DNA of 14,522 nt, taken from contig JAGOUA010000015.1 in the NCBI GenBank assembly GCA_018061485.1, positions 1-14,522 of the forward strand. The letters run 5' to 3'. Both the position numbers and the translations under genes were made by a program. How positions within the stretch are numbered: position 1 is the stretch's first letter; each line of letters begins with the position of its first letter. Positions 1 through 5,549 of this stretch are shown here, in pieces. The notes under the pieces are model-generated. The model did no database searches and was not told the origin of the DNA. It was given only the letters and a program-made list of their open reading frames with translations. Origin of the DNA: Patescibacteria group bacterium. GTDB taxonomy: Bacteria; Patescibacteriota; Patescibacteriia; 2-12-FULL-60-25.

Positions 1-2
1 TG

Positions 3-50
3 CCTTTTGCTTGGCAAGATGGTGGTTTTGAAGGGGGAGATATGCTATAA
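3..50 (+). CDS. possible 3' end of an upstream gene (partial)
   Basis: Reading from base 3, an open frame enters from the left edge and ends at TAA (48-50); it encodes PFAWQDGGFEGGDML. Of the three plus frames, one stops at 29-31 and another runs only to 79-81. Codon choice (GAT, GGT, TTT, CAA) resembles the neighbours. Fifteen residues are too few to identify a family. If real, its stop codon overlaps the -10 element of the next gene, which lies only 8 nt downstream. It may equally be a chance open frame. Confidence 0.25.
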   Translation, partial: PFAWQDGGFEGGDML

Positions 51-51
51 C
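43..51 (+). promoter_or_regulatory. extended -10 promoter of the DedA gene
   Basis: TGC followed by TATAAC gives an extended -10 element; no good -35 hexamer is seen at the expected distance, which extended -10 promoters tolerate. The last base of the hexamer is 51, so transcription should start near 58, one base before the ATG at 59. This predicts a leaderless or nearly leaderless mRNA. The element overlaps the possible stop codon of an upstream gene. Confidence 0.5.
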
Positions 52-58
52 AAGGGGC

Positions 59-700
59 ATGATGTCGCTACTCGCGCTTGAGGCGTGGATGATGGGAGTT
101 TCCACAAAAGTCCCCGTTATTTGGTACATTCTGTTTGGTGAGGTGATCGAAGAGATTCTTTCCCCTATTCCTTCGCAGATTGTGCTGTTGACGGCGGGCT
201 CTCTCTCGTTTGCACAGGGGCAATCTCTATGGATGCTGATCCCGCTCACGGCGATCGCCGCCCTCGCGAAAACCGTCGCCACACTCCTGTACTATGTGTT
301 GGGGGATAAGCTCGAAGATGTGCTTGTGCCACGCTTTGGGAAATATATCGGGGTGACGCACGAAGACGTCGAGTCTATCGGAAAGCGGCTTGATAAAGGG
401 GGGAAGAGGGAGTTTTTGTCGCTGTTTGCGATCCGGTGCTTACCGATTTTGCCGTCCGCGCCTGTTTCGCTGGTGTGTGGGGTGCTTAAGATCAGTCTAA
501 AGACCTTTTGGTGGGCATCGCTCGCGGGAAATCTTGTCCGTGGAGGGATGATGCTCCTGACGGGATATTTGGGTTTTGATGTGTTTGAGGCCTTTTTGCA
601 CGGAAGCTTTTCTTCCAGAACATGGCTTGTTTTAGCGATTTTTTTGCTTATCTCGGGGGTTATTACATGGGGGTATATCCAGCGCTATCGACAAAAATAG
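59..700 (+). CDS. DedA/VTT-family membrane protein
   Basis: A 213-residue polytopic membrane protein of the DedA (SNARE-associated/VTT, PF09335) family. Known members act in membrane-potential homeostasis and as lipid carrier flippases, for example of undecaprenyl phosphate. Hydrophobic segments lie at about 19-50, 56-80, 120-150, 155-175 and 190-208. The early acidic, proline-bearing segment GEVIEEILSPIPSQ (28-41) and the later arginine-proline segment RCLPILPSAPVSLVCG (about 125-140) match the family's re-entrant helix signatures. Length is normal for DedA. Start: ATG 59 is taken because it fits the -10-based start site; ATG 62 is immediately next and ATG 89 or 92 are also possible. The nearest purine run, AAGGGG (52-57), is too close to ATG 59 for a good ribosome binding site. 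Its substrate cannot be told from the sequence. Confidence 0.85.
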   Translation: MMSLLALEAWMMGVSTKVPVIWYILFGEVIEEILSPIPSQIVLLTAGSLSFAQGQSLWMLIPLTAIAALAKTVATLLYYVLGDKLEDVLVPRFGKYIGVTHEDVESIGKRLDKGGKREFLSLFAIRCLPILPSAPVSLVCGVLKISLKTFWWASLAGNLVRGGMMLLTGYLGFDVFEAFLHGSFSSRTWLVLAIFLLISGVITWGYIQRYRQK

Positions 701-708
701 CCTTAGAA

Positions 709-726
709 GATCGCTCTTGAGCGGTC
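709..726 (+). terminator. weak hairpin after the DedA gene
   Basis: A 7-bp stem (709-715 with 720-726, one G-U pair) with loop CTTG lies 8 nt after the DedA stop codon. No T-run follows, so it is not a typical intrinsic terminator; it might be an RNA 3' end stabiliser or a weak pause. It is the only candidate for ending the DedA transcript before the next promoter. Confidence 0.3.
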
Positions 727-766
727 ATGAAGTGTATCTTGAGGCGTTTCTTGAAGGGCGGACACC

Positions 767-795
767 TTGACAGAACCGTGATTTTCTCGTACAAT
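767..795 (+). promoter_or_regulatory. consensus sigma70-type promoter of the lipoprotein gene
   Basis: TTGACA (767-772), a 17-nt spacer and TACAAT (790-795). The -35 is perfect and the -10 has one mismatch, the strongest promoter in the window by eye. Start of transcription is expected near 802, giving an untranslated leader of about 80 nt before the ATG at 883. Confidence 0.8.
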
Positions 796-854
796 CCGCC
801 ATCTTCTGCACACGATGTTCGTGTTGTAGCAAGACGTTTCTCGTCCATTCTGAC

Positions 855-874
855 CCCCTGAAAAGGGGAGAGGG
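855..874 (+). promoter_or_regulatory. GAAA-tetraloop hairpin overlapping the ribosome binding site
   Basis: CCCCT (855-859), loop GAAA (860-863) and AGGGG (864-868) form a compact hairpin with a GNRA-type tetraloop. Its 3' arm runs into the purine-rich AGGGGAGAGGG (864-874), the only Shine-Dalgarno-like stretch before ATG 883. The AGAGGG part (869-874) stays free at 8 nt from the start, so the hairpin could modulate rather than block initiation. Confidence 0.45.
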
Positions 875-882
875 TTCTCACC

Positions 883-1659
883 ATGAAGAAGATCGTTGCC
901 TCGGTTTTTGCTCTCGTCGCCATGGTGGCGGCGGGATGTGGTCCCGATCTTGGGACGCCCACCCCCAGCCCGGAGGTGGCCAACCTGCAGGGACTGGTGG
1001 GCACCGCCTGTACGCCGGGCACCGCTCCCGACGGCCAGATGGGGCGGTGCTACACCCCCCGTGGCTGCGCCATCGGGCAACTCTGGTGCCGCGGTCAGAC
1101 GCCCTCGGGCGGCTGGACGTTCGTCTGCGCCGACCCTCCGGAAGGGGTGGTCTGCCAGCTCGACGCCGGCACGCCCGCGGTCGACGCGGGCACCACGCCC
1201 GACGCGAGCGTCCCTGCGGACGCGGTGGCGCCCGCGACCGACACGGGCTCCGTGCCCGCGGTCGACGCCGGTCCCTTCGTGGATGCCGGCGCCGCTTGTC
1301 AGGCGGGGGTCGGGGTGTGTCGCCGGTCGGGCGTGTGGAGGACGAACATGTACGGCAATCGCTTCTGCGACGCCGTGCCAGCCGCTCCCACCGCCGAGAT
1401 CTGCAACGGCCTCGACGACAACTGCGACGGCACGGTCGACAACGGCATCACCTGCGTCTGTCTCATCGGGGCGACGCGGGTGTGCTACGCCGGTCCCACC
1501 GCCACCCGTGGCGTGGGCATCTGCCGCGATGGGCAACAGCGCTGTGTCGGCACGGCACCCACCTCGTGGGGCTCGTGCGACGGGCAGGTCCTGCCCCGTC
1601 CGGAGGTGCCGAACAACGGCCTCGACGACAACTGCGACGGGGTGGCTGACAACCCCTAG
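883..1659 (+). CDS. Cys-rich lipoprotein with MopE-type metal-binding motifs
   Basis: A 258-residue predicted lipoprotein. Residues 1-18 are a signal peptide (MKKIVASVFALVAMV core) and the lipobox AAGC places the lipidated cysteine at 19. Residues 95-136 are a low-complexity Asp-Ala-Gly/Pro/Thr linker (VDAG, PDAS repeats). Residues 137-258 carry many cysteines and two copies of NGLDDNCDG (176-183 region and 245-253), the acidic motif of the putative copper/metal-binding MopE family (PF11617). The second copy has lost the cysteine that precedes the motif in the first (EICNGLDD versus EVPNNGLDD). Apart from its first 15 or so codons, the gene is much richer in G+C than its neighbours (GCC, GAC, GGC codons), and the linker style recalls Myxococcota surface proteins, suggesting transfer. 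Start chosen from signal peptide and AGAGGG 8 nt upstream. Ligand and role are unknown. Confidence 0.85.
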   Translation: MKKIVASVFALVAMVAAGCGPDLGTPTPSPEVANLQGLVGTACTPGTAPDGQMGRCYTPRGCAIGQLWCRGQTPSGGWTFVCADPPEGVVCQLDAGTPAVDAGTTPDASVPADAVAPATDTGSVPAVDAGPFVDAGAACQAGVGVCRRSGVWRTNMYGNRFCDAVPAAPTAEICNGLDDNCDGTVDNGITCVCLIGATRVCYAGPTATRGVGICRDGQQRCVGTAPTSWGSCDGQVLPRPEVPNNGLDDNCDGVADNP

Positions 1660-1673
1660 TCAGCGTCTCTCCT

Positions 1674-1735
1674 GAGCGCTCAGTGATTCTCTCTCCGTAC
1701 TCGGAGATGATGGATCGCTGAGCGCTCTTTAATTT
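1674..1735 (+). terminator. long nested hairpin terminator of the lipoprotein gene
   Basis: A 14-bp stem (1674-1687 with 1714-1727, one G-U pair) starts 14 nt after the stop codon and encloses a second hairpin (TCTCCG 1692-1697, loop TACT, CGGAGA 1702-1707). TTTAATTT follows at 1728-1735. The stem is far longer than a usual intrinsic terminator. Confidence 0.75.
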
Positions 1736-1739
1736 CTCA

Positions 1740-1763
1740 AAAACCTCCCGTGTGGGAGGTTTT
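1740..1763. terminator. bidirectional terminator between convergent genes
   Basis: AAAACCTCCC (1740-1749) is perfectly complementary to GGGAGGTTTT (1754-1763) around loop GTGT. A-runs on one side and T-runs on the other make it usable from both strands, for the lipoprotein gene on plus and ftsH on minus. Confidence 0.85.
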
Positions 1764-1779
1764 GCTATTAGGCGATGTA

Positions 1780-1901
1780 AGGACTTGTGTATTTGGATGA
1801 GATGCGCCGCGCTGGAGCAAGAATCACCGGAGGCGTACGTATAGGTACGTTGAGGATGATTTGCAGCGAAGCGCTAGCAGGTCGCCGAATACGCAAGTCC
1901 T
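1780..1901. repeat. ~120-bp rod-like inverted repeat, copy A
   Basis: Outer arms 1780-1796 and 1885-1901 pair over 17 bp with two G-U wobbles. Inner segments continue the rod: GCGC..CGCTG (from 1804) against CAGCGAAGCGC (1864-1874), GCAA/ATCA against TGATTTGC (1857-1864), ending in a central hairpin CGTAC (1834-1838) / GTACG (1845-1849). The right arm's last bases overlap the ftsH stop codon (TAG on minus, 1902-1900). A second element with the same plan lies at 13682-13802. Function is unknown; it could be an RNA 3' end structure or a small repeated element. Confidence 0.65.
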
Positions 1902-3753
1902 AGGTCTGAGGGAGAGCGTTCTTTGGATTTGCGGGAGGAAACCCAATCACTCGTTCAACTTCTTCGCGCTCGATGGTTTCGTGCTTCATGAGATATTCCG
2001 CGATTCGGTCGAGAGCCTCACGATGCGTGGTTAGCAGGTGGGTCGCGGTCGCAAGGCCTTCGCTCACCAACTTGTCGATCTCTTTATCGATAATCTCGGC
2101 GCGTGATTCAGAGTAATCTTTTTGACCGGAGAGCTCGCGTCCAAGAAACACCATCTCCGACTGCTCGCCATAGGTGCGAGGCCCAAGAACGTCCGACATG
2201 CCCCACTGCGTCACCATGCGACGCGCCAGCTGCGTGACGTGCTGCATGTCGCTCGAAGCGCCTGTGGTCACGTCTCCGTACACGGTTTTTTCTGCGGCAT
2301 ACCCGCCAAGTGTCATGGCGATATCCTCGACGTATTCGGCACGACGACGCATGCGACGGTCTTCGAGTGGAAGTTTAATCGTGTACCCAGCGGCACGTCC
2401 ACGGCTGATGATCGAAATCTTATGCACGGCATCAGAGCTTGGCGAAAGATACGCGACGAGCGCGTGGCCACCCTCATGATACGCGGTGACGCGGCGCTCT
2501 TCTTCGTTCATCAAGTGGCTCTTGCGCTCAGGGCCGAGCATGACTTTTTCAATAGAATTGATAATCGCGAGTTGCGACACCTCTTCTTTGTTGTCGCGCG
2601 CGGTCAAAATAGCGGCTTCGTTCATGAGGTTGGACAGGTCGGCGCCAGAGAATCCAGGCGTCCGCTCCGCGATACGACGAAGGTTCACGTCTTTTGCGAG
2701 CGGCTTATCTTTTCCATGAATCGCCAGAATCGCCTCACGATCATCAAGATCTGGAAGGTCAATCACCAAGCGACGATCAAAGCGTCCTGGACGAAGCAGA
2801 GCTGGGTCGAGCACGTCTGGGCGATTGGTCGCGGCCATGATCACGATACCGAGGTTTGGTTCAAAGCCGTCCATCTCCACAAGGATTTGGTTGAGCGTTT
2901 GCTCACGTTCATCGTGCGATCCACCAAGTCCGGCGCCACGCTGACGTCCAACGGCGTCGATTTCATCGATGAAGATGATACAAGGCGCTTGTTTCTTGGC
3001 GCGTTCAAACAAATCTCGTACACGAGACGCTCCTACGCCCACAAACATTTCCACAAACTCAGAACCAGAGAGGTAAAAGAACGGTGCGCCTGCTTCACCC
3101 GCGGTCGCCCGCGCAAGAAGGGTTTTTCCGGTACCGGGAGAGCCCATCAAGAGCACGCCTTTTGGAATCTTTGCGCCCAGTTTGGTGAACTTGTCTGGTT
3201 GCTTGAGAAACTCAACGATCTCAAGGAGTTCTTGCTTGGCCTCTTTTGCGCCCGCCACGTTCTCAAACGTGAGTTTTTTGGACTCGGCGTTCAGCTCTTT
3301 GGCGGTGGACTGCCCAAAACCGATGCCTCCACGGCCGCCTTGTCCCTGGGCTTGCCGTGCCATGTAGACCATCAGTCCTACGAGCAACAAAATAGGGAGG
3401 AGGTTTGAAAGGAGGATGGGAAGGAGAAGGTCCCACTCCGAAGGCTGGGTGACGGTGACGGAAAGAGAACGCAAGCGCTCTTCGGTGATGCCGTAGTCCG
3501 TGAGAAGATCTGTGAGGGACTGACCCGCTTCTTTTTGGACGGTTTTCTTGCTCGCGTCGTTCAAGATGATATCAAGTTTAGTGCCTTCAACCGAAATGCT
3601 CTGCACGCGGCCGGCTTGCACCTGTTCAACAAGGGTTTTTACATCGACGACCTCTGGTTTTGGCTGTCGATTCACGCTCGCAAAACCAATAGCGAGCAGC
3701 ACGAGAACACCAAAAAGAATAACGCCGTTACGAATACCAGTGTGAGTAGTCAT
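1900..3753 (-). CDS. ftsH: ATP-dependent zinc metalloprotease FtsH
   Basis: A 617-residue membrane-bound AAA+ protease that forms hexamers and degrades misfolded membrane proteins and short-lived regulators at the inner face of the membrane. Order of parts: membrane helix 10-27, extracytoplasmic region to about 107, second helix 109-131, AAA module with Walker A GSPGTGKT (204-211), Walker B IIFIDE (259-264), pore segment FVEMFVGVGA (233-242) and second region of homology RPGRFDRR (321-328), then the peptidase domain with zinc site HEGGH (426-430) and probable third ligand D502 in TTGASSD. The common HEAGH is HEGGH here, which keeps all ligands. Length is slightly below the E. coli protein. 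ATG 3753 has no Shine-Dalgarno; a -10 element ends 7 nt before it. A terminator separates it from the upstream bS21 gene, so it is probably transcribed alone. Confidence 0.97.
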   Translation of the reverse strand: MTTHTGIRNGVILFGVLVLLAIGFASVNRQPKPEVVDVKTLVEQVQAGRVQSISVEGTKLDIILNDASKKTVQKEAGQSLTDLLTDYGITEERLRSLSVTVTQPSEWDLLLPILLSNLLPILLLVGLMVYMARQAQGQGGRGGIGFGQSTAKELNAESKKLTFENVAGAKEAKQELLEIVEFLKQPDKFTKLGAKIPKGVLLMGSPGTGKTLLARATAGEAGAPFFYLSGSEFVEMFVGVGASRVRDLFERAKKQAPCIIFIDEIDAVGRQRGAGLGGSHDEREQTLNQILVEMDGFEPNLGIVIMAATNRPDVLDPALLRPGRFDRRLVIDLPDLDDREAILAIHGKDKPLAKDVNLRRIAERTPGFSGADLSNLMNEAAILTARDNKEEVSQLAIINSIEKVMLGPERKSHLMNEEERRVTAYHEGGHALVAYLSPSSDAVHKISIISRGRAAGYTIKLPLEDRRMRRRAEYVEDIAMTLGGYAAEKTVYGDVTTGASSDMQHVTQLARRMVTQWGMSDVLGPRTYGEQSEMVFLGRELSGQKDYSESRAEIIDKEIDKLVSEGLATATHLLTTHREALDRIAEYLMKHETIEREEVERVIGFPPANPKNALPQT

Positions 3754-3760
3754 GGGTCTG

Positions 3761-3789
3761 AGAGTAACGAATTCTCGAAAAAACGTCTA
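3761..3789 (-). promoter_or_regulatory. ftsH promoter, predicted leaderless start
   Basis: Read on the minus strand: TAGACG (3789-3784; 4 of 6 consensus bases), 17-nt spacer, TACTCT (3766-3761). The expected transcription start, near 3754, is adjacent to the A of the ftsH ATG (3753). The 7 bases between are CAGACCC, with no ribosome binding site. Confidence 0.55.
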
Positions 3790-3823
3790 CTACGCGTGGT
3801 CTGGCGGACTTGCTCGCACAAAT

Positions 3824-3852
3824 AAAACACCCCAGGTTTCCCTGGGGGTTTT
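3824..3852 (-). terminator. intrinsic terminator of the bS21 gene
   Basis: On the minus strand CCCCAGG, loop GAAA, CCTGGGG (plus 3847-3830), extended by AAAAC/GTTTT pairs with one bulged base, then TTTTATTT. It lies just after the bS21 stop codon and before the ftsH promoter. Flanking A/T runs on both sides would allow function in either direction. Confidence 0.85.
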
Positions 3853-3855
3853 GGC

Positions 3856-4101
3856 TTACCGACGACCGTGTCCGCGAGGCTTTTCTTCCTTGAGCTGTCC
3901 CGTCTTCGCGAGATACGTGTAGTGCTCGGTGAGCGCTTCGCGACGAAGAGCGCCGTCACGGCGACGGGTGCGGTTAGGCTCGTGCGAGTGATATTGGCGT
4001 CCACGTACTTCCTGGTTAAGACACGTATCCTGACAGCGACGCTTAAAACGACTGAGCAGCGAGTCGAACGATTCGTTCTTTTTACGGTTAACTTGGGCCA
4101 T
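3856..4101 (-). CDS. rpsU: 30S ribosomal protein bS21
   Basis: An 81-residue very basic protein. Its N-terminal half, RKKNESFDSLLSRFKRRC (6-23) and the following QEVRGRQYHSHEPNRTRRRDGALRR, aligns by eye with E. coli bS21 (NEPFDVALRRFKRSC... EVRRREFYEKPTTERKRAK). bS21 sits on the platform of the small subunit near the anti-Shine-Dalgarno end of 16S rRNA and helps initiation. It is about ten residues longer than the E. coli protein, with a C-terminal tail rich in Lys, Arg, Gly and His. ATG 4101 is chosen over an upstream frame extension because AAAGGAG lies 8 nt before it. The gene is divergent from rpsA, each with its own promoter in the shared interval. Confidence 0.88.
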   Translation of the reverse strand: MAQVNRKKNESFDSLLSRFKRRCQDTCLNQEVRGRQYHSHEPNRTRRRDGALRREALTEHYTYLAKTGQLKEEKPRGHGRR

Positions 4102-4109
4102 ACTATACA

Positions 4110-4116
4110 CTCCTTT
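4110..4116 (-). promoter_or_regulatory. strong Shine-Dalgarno of rpsU
   Basis: AAAGGAG on the minus strand, 8 nt from ATG 4101. It is the best match to the anti-Shine-Dalgarno sequence in the window and fixes the start of bS21. Confidence 0.85.
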
Positions 4117-4188
4117 CTGAGAAAAATCATTTCCAAGAGGGGTAAGGAACCCATCTTTGTGAATAAGGGCAACGGAAATGTTGGCTGG

Positions 4189-4218
4189 AGGATAGCAGAA
4201 GGAGACGCGGCTCGTCAA
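4189..4218 (-). promoter_or_regulatory. rpsU promoter
   Basis: Minus strand: TTGACG (4218-4213), 18-nt spacer ending in TGC, then TATCCT (4194-4189), an extended -10. Start expected near 4182, giving a leader of about 80 nt. It faces away from the rpsA promoter at 4241-4269. Confidence 0.65.
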
Positions 4219-4240
4219 CAGGCGAGGCGATGTTTCTCGC

Positions 4241-4269
4241 TTGACCTTTTCGCTTATTTTAGCTACTAT
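4241..4269 (+). promoter_or_regulatory. rpsA promoter
   Basis: TTGACC (4241-4246), 17-nt spacer, TACTAT (4264-4269); five of six bases match in each hexamer. Start expected near 4276, leaving a 74-nt leader before ATG 4350 that has no recognisable Shine-Dalgarno. Confidence 0.75.
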
Positions 4270-4349
4270 TTGCCCATCTTGATCGGGTATTGGTGCGGAC
4301 TGACGGCTTTTACGTACGGCGCATCGAGAGACGATCACAGACTATCTGC

Positions 4350-5429
4350 ATGTCTACAAAGGAACTTTCTCCCTTGGCACAGCTCTTGAATGACGAAACC
4401 TATAGCCATTTTCCTCGCGTAGGGGACGTGGTAAAGGGGGCTGTTATCGCTGTTGGGCGCAACGAAGTACGGTGTGATTTGAACGGTCTCGCGATCGGTC
4501 TTATTCGCGGTCCAGAGCTTGATAAGAACATGGATCTTCGCGTCGGCGACGAAGTCGAGGCAACCGTGATCGAGCTTGATAACGAGTTTGGTGAGCTTGA
4601 ACTTTCGCTCAAGGGTGCTGGCCGCAAGCGCGCTTGGGAAAAGATTAAGGAGCTCTTCACGCAGGGTACGGTGTTGACGGTGAAGGTACTTGATGCAAAC
4701 AAGGGTGGTCTCATCACTCGTGTAGAGAACGTCCCAGCGTTTATTCCTGTCTCGCAGCTTTCGCCAAACAACTACCCACGTGTCGCGGGTGGTGAGAAGG
4801 CGAAAATCCACGAAAAACTCAAGTCGCTTATCAACGAAACGCTTGAAGTCAAGATCATTGACGTCAACGAAGGCGACGAAAAAGTCGTGGTTTCTGAGAA
4901 GGCTGTTTGGGAAACCAAACAGGAATCGGTTCTGGCAAAATACAAGGTAGGTGACTCGGTTGAAGGTCAGGTGACGGCGGTCACGGACTTCGGCGCGTTT
5001 GTCCGCTTTGAAGAAAACCTCGAAGGATTGGTGCATATCTCCGAAATCGCGTGGCAGCGCATCGATCACCCACGTGACGTGCTCAAGATCGGCGATAACG
5101 TTCGCGCGGATATCATCAACATCGAAGGTTCAAAGATCTTCCTCTCCATGAAGAAGCTCATCGAAGATCCTTGGAAGCAAGTCGCTGCTCGCTACAAAGT
5201 GGGTCAGATGATTAAAGGAAAAGTGCTGAAGATCAACCCATTTGGTTTGTTCGTTGAGCTCGACTCCGATATTCACGGCTTGGCACACATTAGTGAATTG
5301 GCAAGCAAGCCGGTCAAAGATGTGAACGAAATTGCTCGCATTGGTGATGAATTCGAATTCCGTATCATTAATATCGATCCGGATAATCACCGCTTGGGCT
5401 TGTCGCTTCGCAAACCGAAAGACGCGTAA
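4350..5429 (+). CDS. rpsA: 30S ribosomal protein S1 (four S1 domains)
   Basis: A 359-residue protein made of four S1/OB RNA-binding domains at about 23-90, 106-185, 199-270 and 283-355. Domains 3 and 4 are the most typical (GQVTAVTDFGAFVRF...GLVHISE and GKVLKINPFGLFVEL...GLAHISE). Domains 1 and 2 are more diverged, as in other S1 proteins where they dock on the ribosome. S1 binds mRNA upstream of the start and helps unfold it. Four domains is the short form, against six in E. coli. The frame can be extended to a TTG at 4290, but the added 20 residues look non-coding and ATG 4350 (MSTKELSPL) is preferred. No Shine-Dalgarno precedes it; E. coli rpsA also lacks a good one and is autoregulated, so similar control is possible but not shown. 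Confidence 0.92.
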   Translation: MSTKELSPLAQLLNDETYSHFPRVGDVVKGAVIAVGRNEVRCDLNGLAIGLIRGPELDKNMDLRVGDEVEATVIELDNEFGELELSLKGAGRKRAWEKIKELFTQGTVLTVKVLDANKGGLITRVENVPAFIPVSQLSPNNYPRVAGGEKAKIHEKLKSLINETLEVKIIDVNEGDEKVVVSEKAVWETKQESVLAKYKVGDSVEGQVTAVTDFGAFVRFEENLEGLVHISEIAWQRIDHPRDVLKIGDNVRADIINIEGSKIFLSMKKLIEDPWKQVAARYKVGQMIKGKVLKINPFGLFVELDSDIHGLAHISELASKPVKDVNEIARIGDEFEFRIINIDPDNHRLGLSLRKPKDA

Positions 5430-5449
5430 AAGCGCCTCTCGCAAGAGAA

Positions 5450-5477
5450 AAAAACCCTCGCTTCGGCGGGGGTTTTT
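5450..5477 (+). terminator. rpsA terminator with UUCG loop
   Basis: A 12-bp stem (5450-5461 with 5466-5477, one G-U pair) closed by a C(TTCG)G tetraloop; the 3' arm ends in TTTTT. It lies 20 nt after the rpsA stop codon. Confidence 0.9.
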
Positions 5478-5481
5478 GTAT

Positions 5482-5510
5482 CTGACTTTTTAGGGGCGTT
5501 GTGCTACGCT
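5482..5510 (+). promoter_or_regulatory. promoter of the sigma/macroglobulin/MEMO operon
   Basis: CTGACT (5482-5487; four of six), 17-nt spacer ending in TGC, then TACGCT (5505-5510), an extended -10. Start expected at about 5517, which is itself an ATG. This looks like a housekeeping promoter; no GGAAC-type ECF -35 was seen in the interval, so autoregulation by the encoded sigma factor is not evident. Confidence 0.55.
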
Positions 5511-5516
5511 TTTGTC

Positions 5517-5549
5517 ATGAATTCACGCCTCTTTCGTTATGTCCATTGA
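5517..5549 (+). CDS. possible 10-codon leader ORF overlapping the sigma gene
   Basis: ATG 5517 opens a frame MNSRLFRYVH that ends at TGA 5547-5549, 11 nt inside the sigma gene, which starts at 5539. The ATG coincides with the predicted transcription start, so it would be the first codon of a leaderless mRNA. Since the sigma gene has no Shine-Dalgarno, ribosomes finishing this ORF could restart at 5539. The ORF is too short to judge by codon use; it may be chance. Confidence 0.25.
   Translation: MNSRLFRYVH

Noticed and set aside
703..1536. 277-codon minus frame, and plus frames 896-1675 and 936-1649, over the lipoprotein gene
   Set aside because: High G+C leaves few stops in any frame. These are Arg/Ala/Gly-rich with no start signals, while the 883 frame has a signal peptide, lipobox and NGLDDNCDG motifs.
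1780..1901. CRISPR or transposon end
   Set aside because: A single hairpin rod with no direct repeats, spacers or transposase; no target-site duplication was found at its edges.
2122..3408. 428-codon open frame antisense to ftsH
   Set aside because: It lies wholly inside a certain ftsH gene on the other strand; the translation is rich in His, Arg and Trp with no family resemblance, as expected of a shadow frame.
4102..4338. N-terminal extension of bS21 on the minus strand
   Set aside because: It crosses the rpsU promoter and ribosome binding site and reaches past the rpsA promoter; the strong AAAGGAG fixes ATG 4101.
4290..4349. N-terminal extension of S1 from TTG 4290
   Set aside because: The added 20 residues do not look like S1, and ATG 4350 gives a normal N-terminus.
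5478..5538. ECF-type autoregulatory promoter for the sigma gene
   Set aside because: No GGAAC-like -35 with a matching -10 is visible; the only promoter is sigma70-like.
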